A DNA stretch of 64,000 nt from NCBI GenBank assembly GCA_020247305.1, contig JADCJE010000045.1, positions 124,001 through 188,000 on the forward strand. Direction: 5' to 3'. A program made the translations under genes and the position numbers. A model generated the notes under the pieces. The model was not told the origin of the DNA. It saw only the letters and a program-made list of their open reading frames with translations, and searched no databases. Position 1 is the first letter of the stretch. Every line of letters begins with the position of its first letter. This DNA is from Phycisphaerales bacterium. Its GTDB lineage: Bacteria > Planctomycetota > UBA1135 > UBA2386. Below, one piece after another: positions 21,704 through 31,563 of this stretch.

Positions 21704-24700
21704 ATGACCGTGCGCCCATTCCACAAGTTGCTGTGCGCCAACCGGGGCGAGATCGCCATCCGGGTCTTCCGCGCCTGCTCCGAACTCGGCATCCGCACGG
21801 TCGCGGTGTTCAGCGACGAGGACGCGACCAACCAGCACCGCTACAAGGCCGACGAGAGCTACCTGATCGGCCGCGGCAAGACGCCGGTCGCCGCCTACCT
21901 CGGCGCCGACGAGATCCTGGCGGTCGCCAAGAAGGCCAAGGTCGACGCCATCCACCCCGGCTACGGCTTCCTGTCCGAGAACCCGTCGTTCGCGGCCGCC
22001 GTGCGCGCCGCCGGCATCGCCTTCATCGGCCCGCGCGCGGAGGTGATCTCCGGGCTCGGCGACAAGGTGCTGGCGCGCAACGAGGCGCAGCGGCTGGGCA
22101 TTCCGACGGTGCCGGGCCGCGAACTGCCGACCGACGAAGCCGAGGCGATCGCGGCGGTCGAGGTCTTCTTTGCCGCGAACGGCACGACGATCTTCAAGGC
22201 CGCGCACGGCGGCGGCGGCCGCGGCATGCGCGTGGTCGAGGACCGCAAGGACCTCGTGCCGTTCCTGCGCCAGGCGCGCAGCGAGTCGCTGGCGGCGTTC
22301 GGCAGTCCGGTGGTGTTCGTCGAGAAGTACCTGCCGCGCGTGCGCCACATCGAGGTGCAGGTCCTCGGCGACCAGCACGGCGACGTCGTGCACCTGCACG
22401 AGCGCGACTGCTCGGTGCAGCGCCGGCACCAGAAGGTGGTGGAGATCGCGCCGGCGCCGAACCTCGCCGACGGCGTGCGGCAGGCGCTGTTCGCCGACAC
22501 GCTGAAGCTCGCGCGCGCCGCCGGCTACCACAACGCCGGCACCTTCGAGTTCCTGGTCGCCGGCGACGACCGCTACTTCATCGAGGTCAACCCGCGGCTG
22601 CAGGTCGAGCACACGGTCACCGAGCAGGTGACCGGCATCGATCTCGTGCAGGCGCAGATCCGCGTCGAGCAGGGCCATCGCCTCGGCGATCCGGAGGTCG
22701 GGGTGCCGCCGCAGGCGGCCATCGCGCCGCGCGGCACGGCGATCCAGTGCCGGATCACCGCCGAAGATCCGCAGAACGACTTCTTCCCCGACACGGGCAC
22801 GATCGTCGCATACCGCGCGCCCGGCGGCTTCGGCCTGCGACTCGACGGCGGCGACGGCCTCGCCGGCACGGTCGTCGGCGGCCACTACGACTCGCTGCTG
22901 GTGAAGTGCATCACGTACGGGCCGACGCTCGCGCATGCCGCGCAGAAGGGCGTGCGCGCGCTGCGCGAGTTCCGCATCCGCGGCGTCAAGACCAACCTCG
23001 CGTTCCTGCAGAACGTCCTCGCGCACGGCACCTTCCTGCGCGGCGCGACGTGGACGCGCTTCCTCGACGAGACGCCGGAGCTGTTCGACATCAAGCCCGG
23101 CAAGGACCGCGCCACCAAGCTGCTCGGCTACCTCGCCGACGTCGTCGTCAACGGCCATCCGACCTTCAAGAAGGACCAGCGCCTGTCGCCGGCGAGGTGC
23201 CTCGCCGCGCCCGTGCCGCCGTCGCCGCCGGGCACGCCGCCGCCCGGCACCGCGACGATCCTCGCCGAGGGCGGCCCGGCCAAGGTCGTCGAGTGGATCA
23301 AGCGGCAGAAGAAGCCGCTCGTCACCGACACGACGATGCGCGACGCCCACCAGTCGCTGCTGGCGACGCGCGTGCGCACCAGGGACATGCTGGCGATCGC
23401 GCCGGCGACGGCGCACTTCATGCATCAGCTGTTCTCGCTGGAGACCTGGGGCGGCGCCACGTTCGACGTGGCCTACCGCTTCCTCAACGAGGACCCGTGG
23501 GACCGCCTCGCGCAGCTGAAGAAGGCGATCCCCAACGTGCTGCACCAGATGCTGCTGCGCGGCGCCAACGCCGTCGGCTACACGAGCTACCCGCAGAACG
23601 TCGTCGAGGAGTTCATCGACCGCGCCGCCGAGCACGGCATCGACGTCTTTCGCGTGTTCGACAGCCTCAACGACATCGACTCGATGGAGGTCTCGGTCCA
23701 GCGCGTGCTGCGCACCGGCAAGATCGCCGAGGTCGCCGTCTGCTACACCGGCGACGTCGACAACCCGGCGCGGCCCAAGTACGGGCTCGAGTACTACGCC
23801 GAGATCGCGCGCCGCATCGACGGCATGGGCGCGCACATCCTGTGCATCAAGGACATGGCCGGCCTGCTGCGGCCGCAGGCGGCGCGCATGCTGATCCGGC
23901 GCCTGCGCGAGGTGACGCAGCTGCCGCTCAGCCTGCACACGCACGACACGTCGGGCAACGGCATCGCCACCTACCTCGCCGCCATCGAGAGCGGCGTGCA
24001 CATCGTCGACACCGCGTTGGCGCCGATGGCCGGGCTGACCTCGCAGCCGAGCATGAATGCGTTGATCGCGGCGCTGCGCGGCTCGCCGCGCGAGACCGGG
24101 CTGACCAACAAGGTCATGCAGCCGCTGTGCGACTACTGGGACGCCGTGCGCGAGCACTACGCGCCGTTCGAGTGCGGGCTGAAGAGCAGCACCAGCGAGG
24201 TCTACTACCACGAGATCCCGGGCGGCCAGTACAGCAACCTGCGGCCGCAGGTCGCGTCGCTCGGGCTGCTGCACCGCTGGGCCGACGTCCGCCACGCCTT
24301 CGCCGTGGTCAACAAGCTCTGCGGCGACATCCCGAAGGTCACGCCGTCGAGCAAGATGGTCGGCGACTTCGCGATCTTCCTGGTGCAGAACGACCTGCTG
24401 GTCCTGCGCGAAGACCTCGCTGCAACGGTCGAGGCGACGCGACAGAAGCTGCTGCTGGAGGCTCGCCGGCTCGACTTCCCGCAAAGCGTCGTGCAGTACT
24501 TCCAGGGCTACCTCGGCCATCCGCCGGGTGGCTACCCGGAGGACCTGCGCGCCGCCGTGCTGAAGGGCCTGCCGGTGCTGCAGGGCCGGCCCAGCGACGG
24601 CATGGCGCCGTTCGACTTCGGCAAGGCGCGGGCGCACGTCGCCGCGCGCACCGGCCGCGACGCCGATCCGCGCGACGTCGTCAGCTACGCGCTCTACCCG

Positions 24701-25204
24701 CGCGTGCTCGACGACTTCTTCTCGTTCCAGTCGCGCTGCGGCGACGTCTCGCTGCTGCCGACGCCGGTCTACTTCTACGGCCTCGACATGGGCCAGGAGG
24801 TCTGGATCGAGCTGGAGCCTGGCAAGTCGCTGCTGGTGTCGCTGGAAGCGCGCAGCGAGCCGGACGAGGACGGCAACGTCACCGTGTACTTCCTGCTCAA
24901 CGGCCAGAGCCGGCAGGTCGTCGTGCCGGACCGCAGCCTGCGCAAGGAAGGCGAGCAGCGTCGCCGCGCCGACGCGGCGCGACCGGGGGACGTCGGCGCG
25001 CCGATGCCGGGCCGCGTCATCGGCCTGCACGTCAAGGAAGGCCAGGCCGTGCAGGCTGGCGAACCCCTGCTGACGCTCGAAGCGATGAAGATGGAGACGA
25101 TCGTGCGCGCGCCGGTTGCCGGGGTCGTGCGCGAACTCTGCGTCGACGTCAAGGCGCAGGTGAAGGGCCAGGACCTGCTGGTCGTGCTCGACGCCGCGAA
25201 GTGA
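21704..25204 (+). CDS. pyc: pyruvate carboxylase
   Basis: It carboxylates pyruvate to oxaloacetate with biotin and ATP. The single chain has 1166 residues. The biotin carboxylase domain is about 1-450 (KLLCANRGEIAIRVFRA at the start, GGGGRGMR for ATP, FIEVNPRLQVEHTVTE). The carboxyltransferase domain begins near 540 (TDTTMRDAHQSLLATR). The C-terminal biotinyl domain has LEAMKMET, with the biotin Lys at 1129. The single-polypeptide architecture points to pyruvate carboxylase rather than oxaloacetate decarboxylase. It is preceded by noncoding element B and followed by a convergent hflX. Confidence 0.97.
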   Translation: MTVRPFHKLLCANRGEIAIRVFRACSELGIRTVAVFSDEDATNQHRYKADESYLIGRGKTPVAAYLGADEILAVAKKAKVDAIHPGYGFLSENPSFAAAVRAAGIAFIGPRAEVISGLGDKVLARNEAQRLGIPTVPGRELPTDEAEAIAAVEVFFAANGTTIFKAAHGGGGRGMRVVEDRKDLVPFLRQARSESLAAFGSPVVFVEKYLPRVRHIEVQVLGDQHGDVVHLHERDCSVQRRHQKVVEIAPAPNLADGVRQALFADTLKLARAAGYHNAGTFEFLVAGDDRYFIEVNPRLQVEHTVTEQVTGIDLVQAQIRVEQGHRLGDPEVGVPPQAAIAPRGTAIQCRITAEDPQNDFFPDTGTIVAYRAPGGFGLRLDGGDGLAGTVVGGHYDSLLVKCITYGPTLAHAAQKGVRALREFRIRGVKTNLAFLQNVLAHGTFLRGATWTRFLDETPELFDIKPGKDRATKLLGYLADVVVNGHPTFKKDQRLSPARCLAAPVPPSPPGTPPPGTATILAEGGPAKVVEWIKRQKKPLVTDTTMRDAHQSLLATRVRTRDMLAIAPATAHFMHQLFSLETWGGATFDVAYRFLNEDPWDRLAQLKKAIPNVLHQMLLRGANAVGYTSYPQNVVEEFIDRAAEHGIDVFRVFDSLNDIDSMEVSVQRVLRTGKIAEVAVCYTGDVDNPARPKYGLEYYAEIARRIDGMGAHILCIKDMAGLLRPQAARMLIRRLREVTQLPLSLHTHDTSGNGIATYLAAIESGVHIVDTALAPMAGLTSQPSMNALIAALRGSPRETGLTNKVMQPLCDYWDAVREHYAPFECGLKSSTSEVYYHEIPGGQYSNLRPQVASLGLLHRWADVRHAFAVVNKLCGDIPKVTPSSKMVGDFAIFLVQNDLLVLREDLAATVEATRQKLLLEARRLDFPQSVVQYFQGYLGHPPGGYPEDLRAAVLKGLPVLQGRPSDGMAPFDFGKARAHVAARTGRDADPRDVVSYALYPRVLDDFFSFQSRCGDVSLLPTPVYFYGLDMGQEVWIELEPGKSLLVSLEARSEPDEDGNVTVYFLLNGQSRQVVVPDRSLRKEGEQRRRADAARPGDVGAPMPGRVIGLHVKEGQAVQAGEPLLTLEAMKMETIVRAPVAGVVRELCVDVKAQVKGQDLLVVLDAAK

Positions 25205-25221
25205 CCGCGGCGGGGCCGCGG
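25205..25221. terminator. hairpin between convergent pyc and hflX
   Basis: A perfect 7-bp stem (CCGCGGC / GCCGCGG) with a GGG loop directly follows the pyc stop, 7 bp from the hflX stop. It is symmetrical and could serve both strands. No T-tract is present. Confidence 0.4.
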
Positions 25222-25228
25222 CGGCGGC

Positions 25229-26542
25229 TTACGCCTGGTCGCCGTTGCCCGGCTTCGGCTCGGCGCGGCGCGCGCCGCCCGCCATCAGCCGGCCGAGCAG
25301 GGCCGGCGAGGCCTGGATGGTCATCATGCAGCCTTCCTCGGTGTAGAACTCGCTGAGCACCGTCGCCTTGGCGCGGACCTCGCCGTGCAGCGCGCCGGCG
25401 GCGTGCGGCAGCAGCAGTTCGACGCGCTGTTCGACGGTCGCGAGGTGCGTGAGGATCGCACCGAACAGGTCCGACATGCCGTCGCCCGTCAGCACCGACA
25501 CCGCGACCGCCTTCGGGTCCATCTGGTACAGCGGCGTCAGGTTGGCGCGGTCGGCGACGAGGTCGAGCTTGTTGAGCACGGTGATGCGCGGCAGGTTCTG
25601 CGAGCCGAGCGTCTCCAGCACCTCGTCGACCGTGCGCAGTTGCTCCGCGGCCTCGGGCGAGCTGCCGTCGACCAGCACCAGCAGCAGGTCGGCGTGCAGC
25701 GCCTCCTCGAGCGTGGCGTGGAAGCTGGCGACGAGCTGGTGCGGCAGCTTGCGCAGGAAACCGACAGTGTCCGTGAGCAGTACGGTGCGGCCGCCGGGCA
25801 GGCGCCAGGGCCGCGTGCGCGTGTCGAGCGTGCTGAACAGCCGGTTCTCGGCCAGAACGCCGGCGTCGGTCAGCCGGTTCATCAGCGACGACTTGCCGGC
25901 GTTGGTGTAGCCGACGAGCGCCACGGTGAAGAGATCGGGGCGCGCGCGCACCTCGCGGACCTTGTGCTCCTCGATCTTCTCCAGCTCCCGCTTGATGGCG
26001 GCGATGCGCGTCTTCAGCAGGTTGCGGTCGACGTCGATCTGCTTCTCGCCGGCGCCGCCGCGCACACCGATGCCGCCGCGTTGGCGCTCGAGGTGTGTCC
26101 ACTTGCGGCGCAGGCGCGGCATCTCGTACTGCAGCGCCGCCAGTTCGACCTGGAGCTTGGCCTGCGGCGTGCGCGCGTGCATGCCGAAGATCTGGAGGAT
26201 CAGTTCGCTGCGGTCGATGCACGGCACGCCGACCGCCGTCTCGATCGCCTTGCCCTGGTTGGGCGTCAGGGAGTCGTCGCAGATGACCGCCGAGCTGTGC
26301 GCCAGCTTGACGACCTCGGCGAGCTCCTCCAGCTTGCCGCTGCCGAGGTAGCTGTGCGGGTCGGCGTGGCGGCGGTGCTGCACCATGCAGCCGGCCACGA
26401 CGAACTCGGCGGTCTCGGCGAGCAGTTGCAGTTCGTGCAGCGCCTCGGCTGCCGTGCGGGGATCGCCCATGGGGACGAGACCGAAGAGGATGGCTTCGGT
26501 CGCGTGGCCCTGGCGGGTGTCGAGCGACGAGTCGGTTCTCAA
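25229..26542 (-). CDS. hflX: GTPase HflX
   Basis: HflX is a ribosome-associated GTPase that splits stalled or heat-damaged 70S ribosomes. Motifs in the 437-residue product are the N-terminal domain signature with SYLGSGKLEE (about 64-73), the Arg/Gly-rich linker RQRGGIGVRGGAGEKQ (153-168), G1 GYTNAGKS (211-218), G3 DTVG (258-261) and G4 NKLD (324-327). I place the start at TTG 26542 because it overlaps the nadB stop as TTGA, matching the ATGA/GTGA coupling seen elsewhere here. No ATG lies near the expected N-terminus. Confidence 0.92.
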   Translation of the reverse strand: MRTDSSLDTRQGHATEAILFGLVPMGDPRTAAEALHELQLLAETAEFVVAGCMVQHRRHADPHSYLGSGKLEELAEVVKLAHSSAVICDDSLTPNQGKAIETAVGVPCIDRSELILQIFGMHARTPQAKLQVELAALQYEMPRLRRKWTHLERQRGGIGVRGGAGEKQIDVDRNLLKTRIAAIKRELEKIEEHKVREVRARPDLFTVALVGYTNAGKSSLMNRLTDAGVLAENRLFSTLDTRTRPWRLPGGRTVLLTDTVGFLRKLPHQLVASFHATLEEALHADLLLVLVDGSSPEAAEQLRTVDEVLETLGSQNLPRITVLNKLDLVADRANLTPLYQMDPKAVAVSVLTGDGMSDLFGAILTHLATVEQRVELLLPHAAGALHGEVRAKATVLSEFYTEEGCMMTIQASPALLGRLMAGGARRAEPKPGNGDQA

Positions 26543-28227
26543 GAGATGGCGGCGTCGGTCGGCGCGTGCAGCGGACCAGGAGCCGTGCGTATTGCACCAT
26601 CCCCGAGGCGTTCGAGGAAGATCCGTCGGCAGAACCGGCCGTCGTCGCGCGCCGGATGGTCGTCGCGGAAGTGCGTGCCGCGCGACTCCTCGCGCGCGAG
26701 CGAGGCCTCGGCGACCAGCGCCGCGACCGTCAGCATGTTGGCGAGCTCGCAGGCCGCCCGCGTGCCCAGGCGCGCCTTGACGAGGTAGTGGTGCCAGAAG
26801 CCGATGCGGTCGCGGGCGTCGCCGAGGCCGGCGGCGGCGCGCCGCAGCCCGACCTGCCGCCACATCATGCTCTTCAGCGAGTACAGCAGGTCGTCCTGCA
26901 GCAGTCGCGGCGGGTCGTCGGCGAGCTGCGGACCTTGGCCCTGGCGCGGCAGCCCCGGCCGCAGCGCGCCCGCTTCGGCCGCCGCCGCGACGCCTGCGGA
27001 CCTGCCGACGACCGCGCCCTCGAGCAGCGAGTTCGACGCCAGCCGGTTCGCCCCGTGCAGGCCGGACGCGGCGGCCTCGCCGACGGCGTAGAGGCCGGGC
27101 ACGGACGTGCGGCCGTCGTGGTCGGTGGCGGCGCCGCCGACGAAGTAGTGGGCGCCCGGCCGGACCGGGATCCAGTCCTTGGCGAGGTCGAGGTCGAACG
27201 TCGAGCAGATGCGCGCGATCGACGGGAACAGTGCGTGCGGATCGCCCTGCACCGCGGCGAGGTCGAGGTAGACGTGCGTGTCGTTCGTCGCCACCATGCG
27301 ATCGAGGATCGCCCGGCTGACGACGTCGCGCGGCGCGAGGTCCGCCATCGGGTGGACGTCGCGCATCACGCGTTCGCCGGTGCGATCGCGCAGCACCGCG
27401 CCGGCGCCGCGCACGACTTCGCTGATCAGGAAGCGCGAGGCGCCGGCGATGTAGAGCGTGGTGGGGTGGAACTGCACGAACTCGCAGTCCGCCATGCGCG
27501 CACCGGCGCGGAAGCACAGCGCCTGCCCGTCGCCAGACGCGCCCGTCGGGTTGGTGGTCTCGCGGTAGATCTGGCCGGTGCCGCCGCAGGCGACGACGAC
27601 TGCGCCCGCTTCGACGGCGAGGTCGGCGCCGTCCTGCATGGCGACCGCGCCGATGCAGCGGCCATCGGTGACGATCAGGTCGCGCACGAACACGCCCGGT
27701 CGCAGGGTGATGCGCGGATGGTTGGCCAGCGCCGCGGCGAGCGCGCGCTGGATCTCGCGGCCGGTGGCGTCGCCGTTGGCGTGCACGACGCGCGCGTGGC
27801 TGTGGCCGCCTTCGCGCGAGAGCTGGAGCGCGGCAGTCGGCCCATTGCCGACGCGGTCGAAGCGCGCGCCGAGGCGTTCCAGCCAGGCGACCGCCTCGTT
27901 GGCCGCCTGCACGACGGTGCGGGTGATCCCGGGGTCGGCGATGCCGGCGCCGACCTTCAGCGTGTCGGCGACGTGCGAGGCGATGCTGTCTTCGGGCAGC
28001 TTGACGACGGCGATGCCGCCTTGTGCCCAGGACGTGTTGGTGACGTCGACCGCGTCCTTTGCGAGCAGCAGCACTTCGGCGCCGGCGTTGGCGGCGTGGA
28101 GCGCCGCGCACGCGCCGGCGATGCCGCAGCCGACCACCAGGACGTCGGTGCGCAGGACCGGCGTGCGGCGCAGGTCGAAGGGCGCCAGCAGCGTCGGGAA
28201 CCGGGGGGTCGCGTTCTTCGACGGCAT
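26539..28227 (-). CDS. nadB: L-aspartate oxidase
   Basis: It oxidises aspartate to iminoaspartate, the first step of NAD synthesis, with FAD. The 562-residue protein has the dinucleotide loop VVGCGIAGACAA (GCGIAG at 33-38), the flavoprotein segment TSWAQGGIAVV, the substrate-loop region EFVQFHPTTLY, and GLYAVGEAAASGLHGANRLASNS near 380. These agree with NadB rather than SdhA/FrdA. It is coupled to hflX (TTGA). Neither nadA nor nadC is visible in the window. Confidence 0.94.
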   Translation of the reverse strand: MPSKNATPRFPTLLAPFDLRRTPVLRTDVLVVGCGIAGACAALHAANAGAEVLLLAKDAVDVTNTSWAQGGIAVVKLPEDSIASHVADTLKVGAGIADPGITRTVVQAANEAVAWLERLGARFDRVGNGPTAALQLSREGGHSHARVVHANGDATGREIQRALAAALANHPRITLRPGVFVRDLIVTDGRCIGAVAMQDGADLAVEAGAVVVACGGTGQIYRETTNPTGASGDGQALCFRAGARMADCEFVQFHPTTLYIAGASRFLISEVVRGAGAVLRDRTGERVMRDVHPMADLAPRDVVSRAILDRMVATNDTHVYLDLAAVQGDPHALFPSIARICSTFDLDLAKDWIPVRPGAHYFVGGAATDHDGRTSVPGLYAVGEAAASGLHGANRLASNSLLEGAVVGRSAGVAAAAEAGALRPGLPRQGQGPQLADDPPRLLQDDLLYSLKSMMWRQVGLRRAAAGLGDARDRIGFWHHYLVKARLGTRAACELANMLTVAALVAEASLAREESRGTHFRDDHPARDDGRFCRRIFLERLGDGAIRTAPGPLHAPTDAAIS

Positions 28228-28254
28228 GCGGCGGCGGGGGAGCGGGCGGGGGCT

Positions 28255-28278
28255 GGCCGGCGGCGATTGCCGCCGGCC
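28255..28278 (-). terminator. strong hairpin between secDF and nadB
   Basis: A perfect 10-bp stem (GGCCGGCGGC / GCCGCCGGCC) with a GATT loop (AATC on the minus strand) lies 10 bp after the secDF stop and 27 bp before the nadB start. Without a U-tract it may be a weak terminator or a processing site between the two transcripts. Confidence 0.45.
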
Positions 28279-28288
28279 GGCGCCGGGC

Positions 28289-31288
28289 TCACGGGGCGGG
28301 CGTCTCGGCCGGCGCGTCGACCGGCGTCATCGGGACCTGCGGGCGGCTCAGCTCGCCCTTGTCGAGCCAGATCAGGATCGGCGCGGCGATGTAGATCGTC
28401 GAGTACACGCCCGACACCATGCCGATGATCATCGCGAAGGCGAACGACTCGAGGTCCGATTCGCTGCCCCAGTTGACCAGGAACTGCGCGATCACGACCA
28501 GCAGCGTCAGGCCGCTGGTGAGCAGCGTGCGCGACATCGTCTGGTTGAGCGCGCGGTTGATCAGGTCGCGGAACGGTTCGGCGACGCCGAGCCGCGCGTT
28601 GTCGTGGGCGTTCTCGCGGATGCGGTCGAAGATGACGATCGTGTCGTTGACCGAGTAGCCGATGATCGTGAGGAAGCAGGCGATCATCGCCAGGTTGATC
28701 TCGGCGTGCACGACGCCGAGGTGGTTGCAGATCACGACGGCTACCAGCGCGACGAGCACGTCGTGGATCAGCGCGACGACGGCGGCGATGCCGTACTTGT
28801 ACTCGTGGAAGCGCACGCGCAGGTAGAAGACGATCAGCGCCCAGGCCAGCAGGATCGCGCCGATCGCCTGGTTGCGCAGGTCGCTGACGAGGCGGCCCTG
28901 GATCTCGTTGGCGTCAGGGAACGGCTCGCTGAGCGACAGCGGCTTGCCGTCGACGCCGGTGAGGCCGGTGAGGCCGGCCTCGACCGTCTCGGGCATCTGC
29001 CACGGCCGCACGTTGGCCTGCGTCTGCCATTCGACGCGCAGGTCCTTCGACTGCGCCGCGGCGGCGTCGCCGATCGCCTGCACGCTCGCGCCCGGCAGCG
29101 CCTTGGCCAGCGATTCCTGGGCCTTGGCGAGCTCGACCGGCCTGGTCAGGAAGACGTCGATCTGCGCGAACTGCAGGTTCGGCGCGTTCGGCACCGGCGC
29201 GGTCACCGGCGTGCCGAACGCCGGCTTGACCAGCTGCTCGGCGAACAGGCGGCGCAGTTCGCGCGCGTACGGCGGCTCGTAGAGCGCCGGCGGGGCGTCG
29301 TTCTTCTGCTCGGCCTCCTTGCGGGCGAGGCGGTCCTGCTTGCGCTCCTCCTCGATGCGCGCGCGCTGCGCGTCGTTGAGCTTGATGCGCAGGTTGAACT
29401 GGTTGCCGGTGCCGTCGGCGTTCTGCTCGCCGAAGCGGTTGACCTGCACGTTGGGGTAGTCGCGGCGGAACTGCTCGTCCCCGTTGAGCTTCGCCTTGAC
29501 GGCGTCGTCGTTCAGCGGCGTGGCCAGCACCATGCGCAGGTTGGCGCCGCCGGTGAAGTCGATTCCCAGCGTGACCTCGCGCGGCGCCACGAACAGCGTG
29601 TAGGCGAGGCCGGCGCCGATCAGGGCGACGCTGGCCACGAGGCACGGCTTGATGTAGCGGACGAAGTCGACGTTCAGGTCGGCGAACAGCGAGCGCGGCC
29701 GGTAGTCCTGCAGCCACTTCTTCTCCAGCGCGTAGTGGAACAGCAGGCGCGTGACGAAGAACTGGGTGAACACCGTCGTCACGATGCCGACCATCAGCGT
29801 CACGGCGAACCCGCGCACGGGGCCGACGCCGACGTTGTAGAGCACCATGCCGACGAGGAACGTCGTGATGTTGGAGTCGAGGATCGCCGACATCGCGCGG
29901 TCGAAGCCGGCGCGCACCGCCATCAGCAGGTCCTTGCCCTTGGCCAGTTCCTCGCGGACGCGCTCGTAGATGAGCACGTTGGCGTCGACGGCCATGCCCA
30001 TCGTCAGCACGATGCCGCCGAGGCCCGGCAGCGTGATCGTCGCCTGCAGGAAGAGCATCGCGGCCCACAGCAGGAAGACGTTCAGGATCAGCGTGGCGCA
30101 CGCGATCAGGCCGGCCTTCTTGTAGTAGCCGAGCATGAACGTGAACACGAGGACGGCGCCGGCGAGCAGCGAGAACGAGCCGCGCTGGATGGCGGCCTCG
30201 CCGAGCGTCGGGCCGATCGACTCCTTGCTGACGAGCAGCGGCTCGACGCGCAGCGAGCCGGTCTTGAGGACCTTGACCAGTTCGTCGACGTCGGCGCGGG
30301 TGAAGTCGCCGAAGATGACGCCGCGGCCGGTGATCTTGCCGTTGATCGTCGGGGCCGACTTGACGACGCCGTTCAGCACGATGGCGCTGTGCTCGTCGCG
30401 GTGCTTGAAGGTCCAGTCGGCGTACGCGCCGGAGTGGCCCGGGGACATCGCGTAACTGACCGCCACGCGGCCCTCGTACATCGTCGGGCCGACGCCGTTG
30501 GGGTCGAGCTGCTCGCCCGAGAACGACTGCTCGCGCATGTTGAGCGCGAGGTACTCGACGAGGAAGCGCTCCTCGGCCGGCTTCTTGAGGATCGCCTCGG
30601 GGACGACGCCGTTGTTGTAGTCGGCGTCCTCGTAGGCGGCGGCGACCGCCTGGCCCATCTTCGGCAGCTGGCTGTAGGTGAAGTCCCAGCGCGGCGTCTG
30701 GCCTTCCTTGGTGTCGGGCCGGATGTAACGCGGGAACCACGCGAGGTTGCCGCTGGAGATCGGGCCGATCGTGGCGTTGTCGTTGTAGAGCCGGATGTTG
30801 AGCGGATCCTTGGCGATCAGCTCCTTGTTGGCCGGCTGCTTCAGCCACGCTTCGAGCCGCTGCTTCTCGGCCGCGAGGTTGAAGCGCACGCCGCCGTCGG
30901 CGTACTCCGCCGTGGCGACCATGCGGAACTCCAGCTTGCCGAGGTTCTGGATGCGCTGCAGCACCGCTGCGAGGTCCTGCGGGTTCTCGAACCAGGGCAG
31001 TTCGATCAGCACGCCGGTGTCGCCGCTCTTGGTGATGAGCGGGTCGAGGGTGCCCTGCGGGTCGATGCGCTCGGCGACGATGTTGACGATCTCGTCCATC
31101 AGCGCGCCGACCGACGTGTTCTCCTTCTGGCGCATCTGCTCCAGCACGTCGGCGGGCACCTCGTAGCGCAGCTGGGTGCCGCCCTTGAGGTCGTGGCCCC
31201 ACGGCACGTCCAGCGTGAGCGCGCAGGCGAGGCCGGCGACGACCGACAGCAGGACGAGGAACAACTGGCGACTGGCGTTCTCGAGCAT
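28289..31288 (-). CDS. secDF: fused protein translocase subunit SecDF
   Basis: SecD and SecF assist Sec-dependent export using the proton gradient. Here both are one chain of 999 residues. The N-terminal helix (about 8-26) and DLKGGTQLRYEV mark the SecD start. The SecD membrane block includes GMAVDANVLIYERVREEL. SecF begins near 520 (NVDFVRYIKPCL), has GIDFTGGANLRMVL, and ends with GYSVNDTIVIFDRIREN and C-terminal helices. The fusion is complete, with an insertion rich in Lys/Arg/Glu in the SecF periplasmic part. It stands alone between nadB and the rplS end. Confidence 0.96.
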   Translation of the reverse strand: MLENASRQLFLVLLSVVAGLACALTLDVPWGHDLKGGTQLRYEVPADVLEQMRQKENTSVGALMDEIVNIVAERIDPQGTLDPLITKSGDTGVLIELPWFENPQDLAAVLQRIQNLGKLEFRMVATAEYADGGVRFNLAAEKQRLEAWLKQPANKELIAKDPLNIRLYNDNATIGPISSGNLAWFPRYIRPDTKEGQTPRWDFTYSQLPKMGQAVAAAYEDADYNNGVVPEAILKKPAEERFLVEYLALNMREQSFSGEQLDPNGVGPTMYEGRVAVSYAMSPGHSGAYADWTFKHRDEHSAIVLNGVVKSAPTINGKITGRGVIFGDFTRADVDELVKVLKTGSLRVEPLLVSKESIGPTLGEAAIQRGSFSLLAGAVLVFTFMLGYYKKAGLIACATLILNVFLLWAAMLFLQATITLPGLGGIVLTMGMAVDANVLIYERVREELAKGKDLLMAVRAGFDRAMSAILDSNITTFLVGMVLYNVGVGPVRGFAVTLMVGIVTTVFTQFFVTRLLFHYALEKKWLQDYRPRSLFADLNVDFVRYIKPCLVASVALIGAGLAYTLFVAPREVTLGIDFTGGANLRMVLATPLNDDAVKAKLNGDEQFRRDYPNVQVNRFGEQNADGTGNQFNLRIKLNDAQRARIEEERKQDRLARKEAEQKNDAPPALYEPPYARELRRLFAEQLVKPAFGTPVTAPVPNAPNLQFAQIDVFLTRPVELAKAQESLAKALPGASVQAIGDAAAAQSKDLRVEWQTQANVRPWQMPETVEAGLTGLTGVDGKPLSLSEPFPDANEIQGRLVSDLRNQAIGAILLAWALIVFYLRVRFHEYKYGIAAVVALIHDVLVALVAVVICNHLGVVHAEINLAMIACFLTIIGYSVNDTIVIFDRIRENAHDNARLGVAEPFRDLINRALNQTMSRTLLTSGLTLLVVIAQFLVNWGSESDLESFAFAMIIGMVSGVYSTIYIAAPILIWLDKGELSRPQVPMTPVDAPAETPAP

Positions 31289-31360
31289 GTCCGTTCAACT
31301 AGGACGCTGCGTGCGCCGGACGGCCCGTGGGGCAACCGCGCGGCGGACACGCAAGGAGGA

Positions 31361-31402
31361 TGTCGTGCGCAGGCACGACAGCGGCAGCCCTGCGGCTGCC
31401 GC
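31361..31402. other. two adjacent perfect hairpins between secDF and rplS
   Basis: TGTCGTGC-GCAG-GCACGACA (31361-31380) is directly followed by GCGGCAGC-CCTGCG-GCTGCCGC (31381-31402). They lie in the leader region of secDF and downstream of rplS, both on the minus strand. They may end the trmD-rplS transcript or form part of the secDF leader. No coding capacity is supported. Confidence 0.5.
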
Positions 31403-31500
31403 GAATGGTCTCACGGGAGGATACATTGGCGGGAGCCGGCGGACCGGCGCAAGTCCCGCGACGACGCGCTGCGGGCGGCGGCGCTGTTCGACGCGAGGTC

Positions 31501-31563
31501 GCAGTGCCACTGCCATGGGCAGCGCCACTGCCAGCGCTACTGCCATGGCCGCTACTGCCATGG
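31501..31563. repeat. ACTGCCATGG-type tandem repeat after rplS
   Basis: Four degenerate units of about 15-18 bp built on (C/T)ACTGCCATGG(C) run up to the base next to the rplS stop. On the minus strand they read as CCATGGCAGTAGC-like units. Spacing is irregular and there are no unique spacers, so this is not a CRISPR array. Confidence 0.55.

Noticed and set aside
21440..25030. Minus-strand open frame opposite pyruvate carboxylase
   Set aside because: Shadow of the pyc frame, composed of His/Asp/Val/Arg-rich sequence without motifs.
31501..31563. CRISPR array
   Set aside because: Repeat units are 15-18 bp, degenerate and adjacent without unique spacers, and no cas genes are present.
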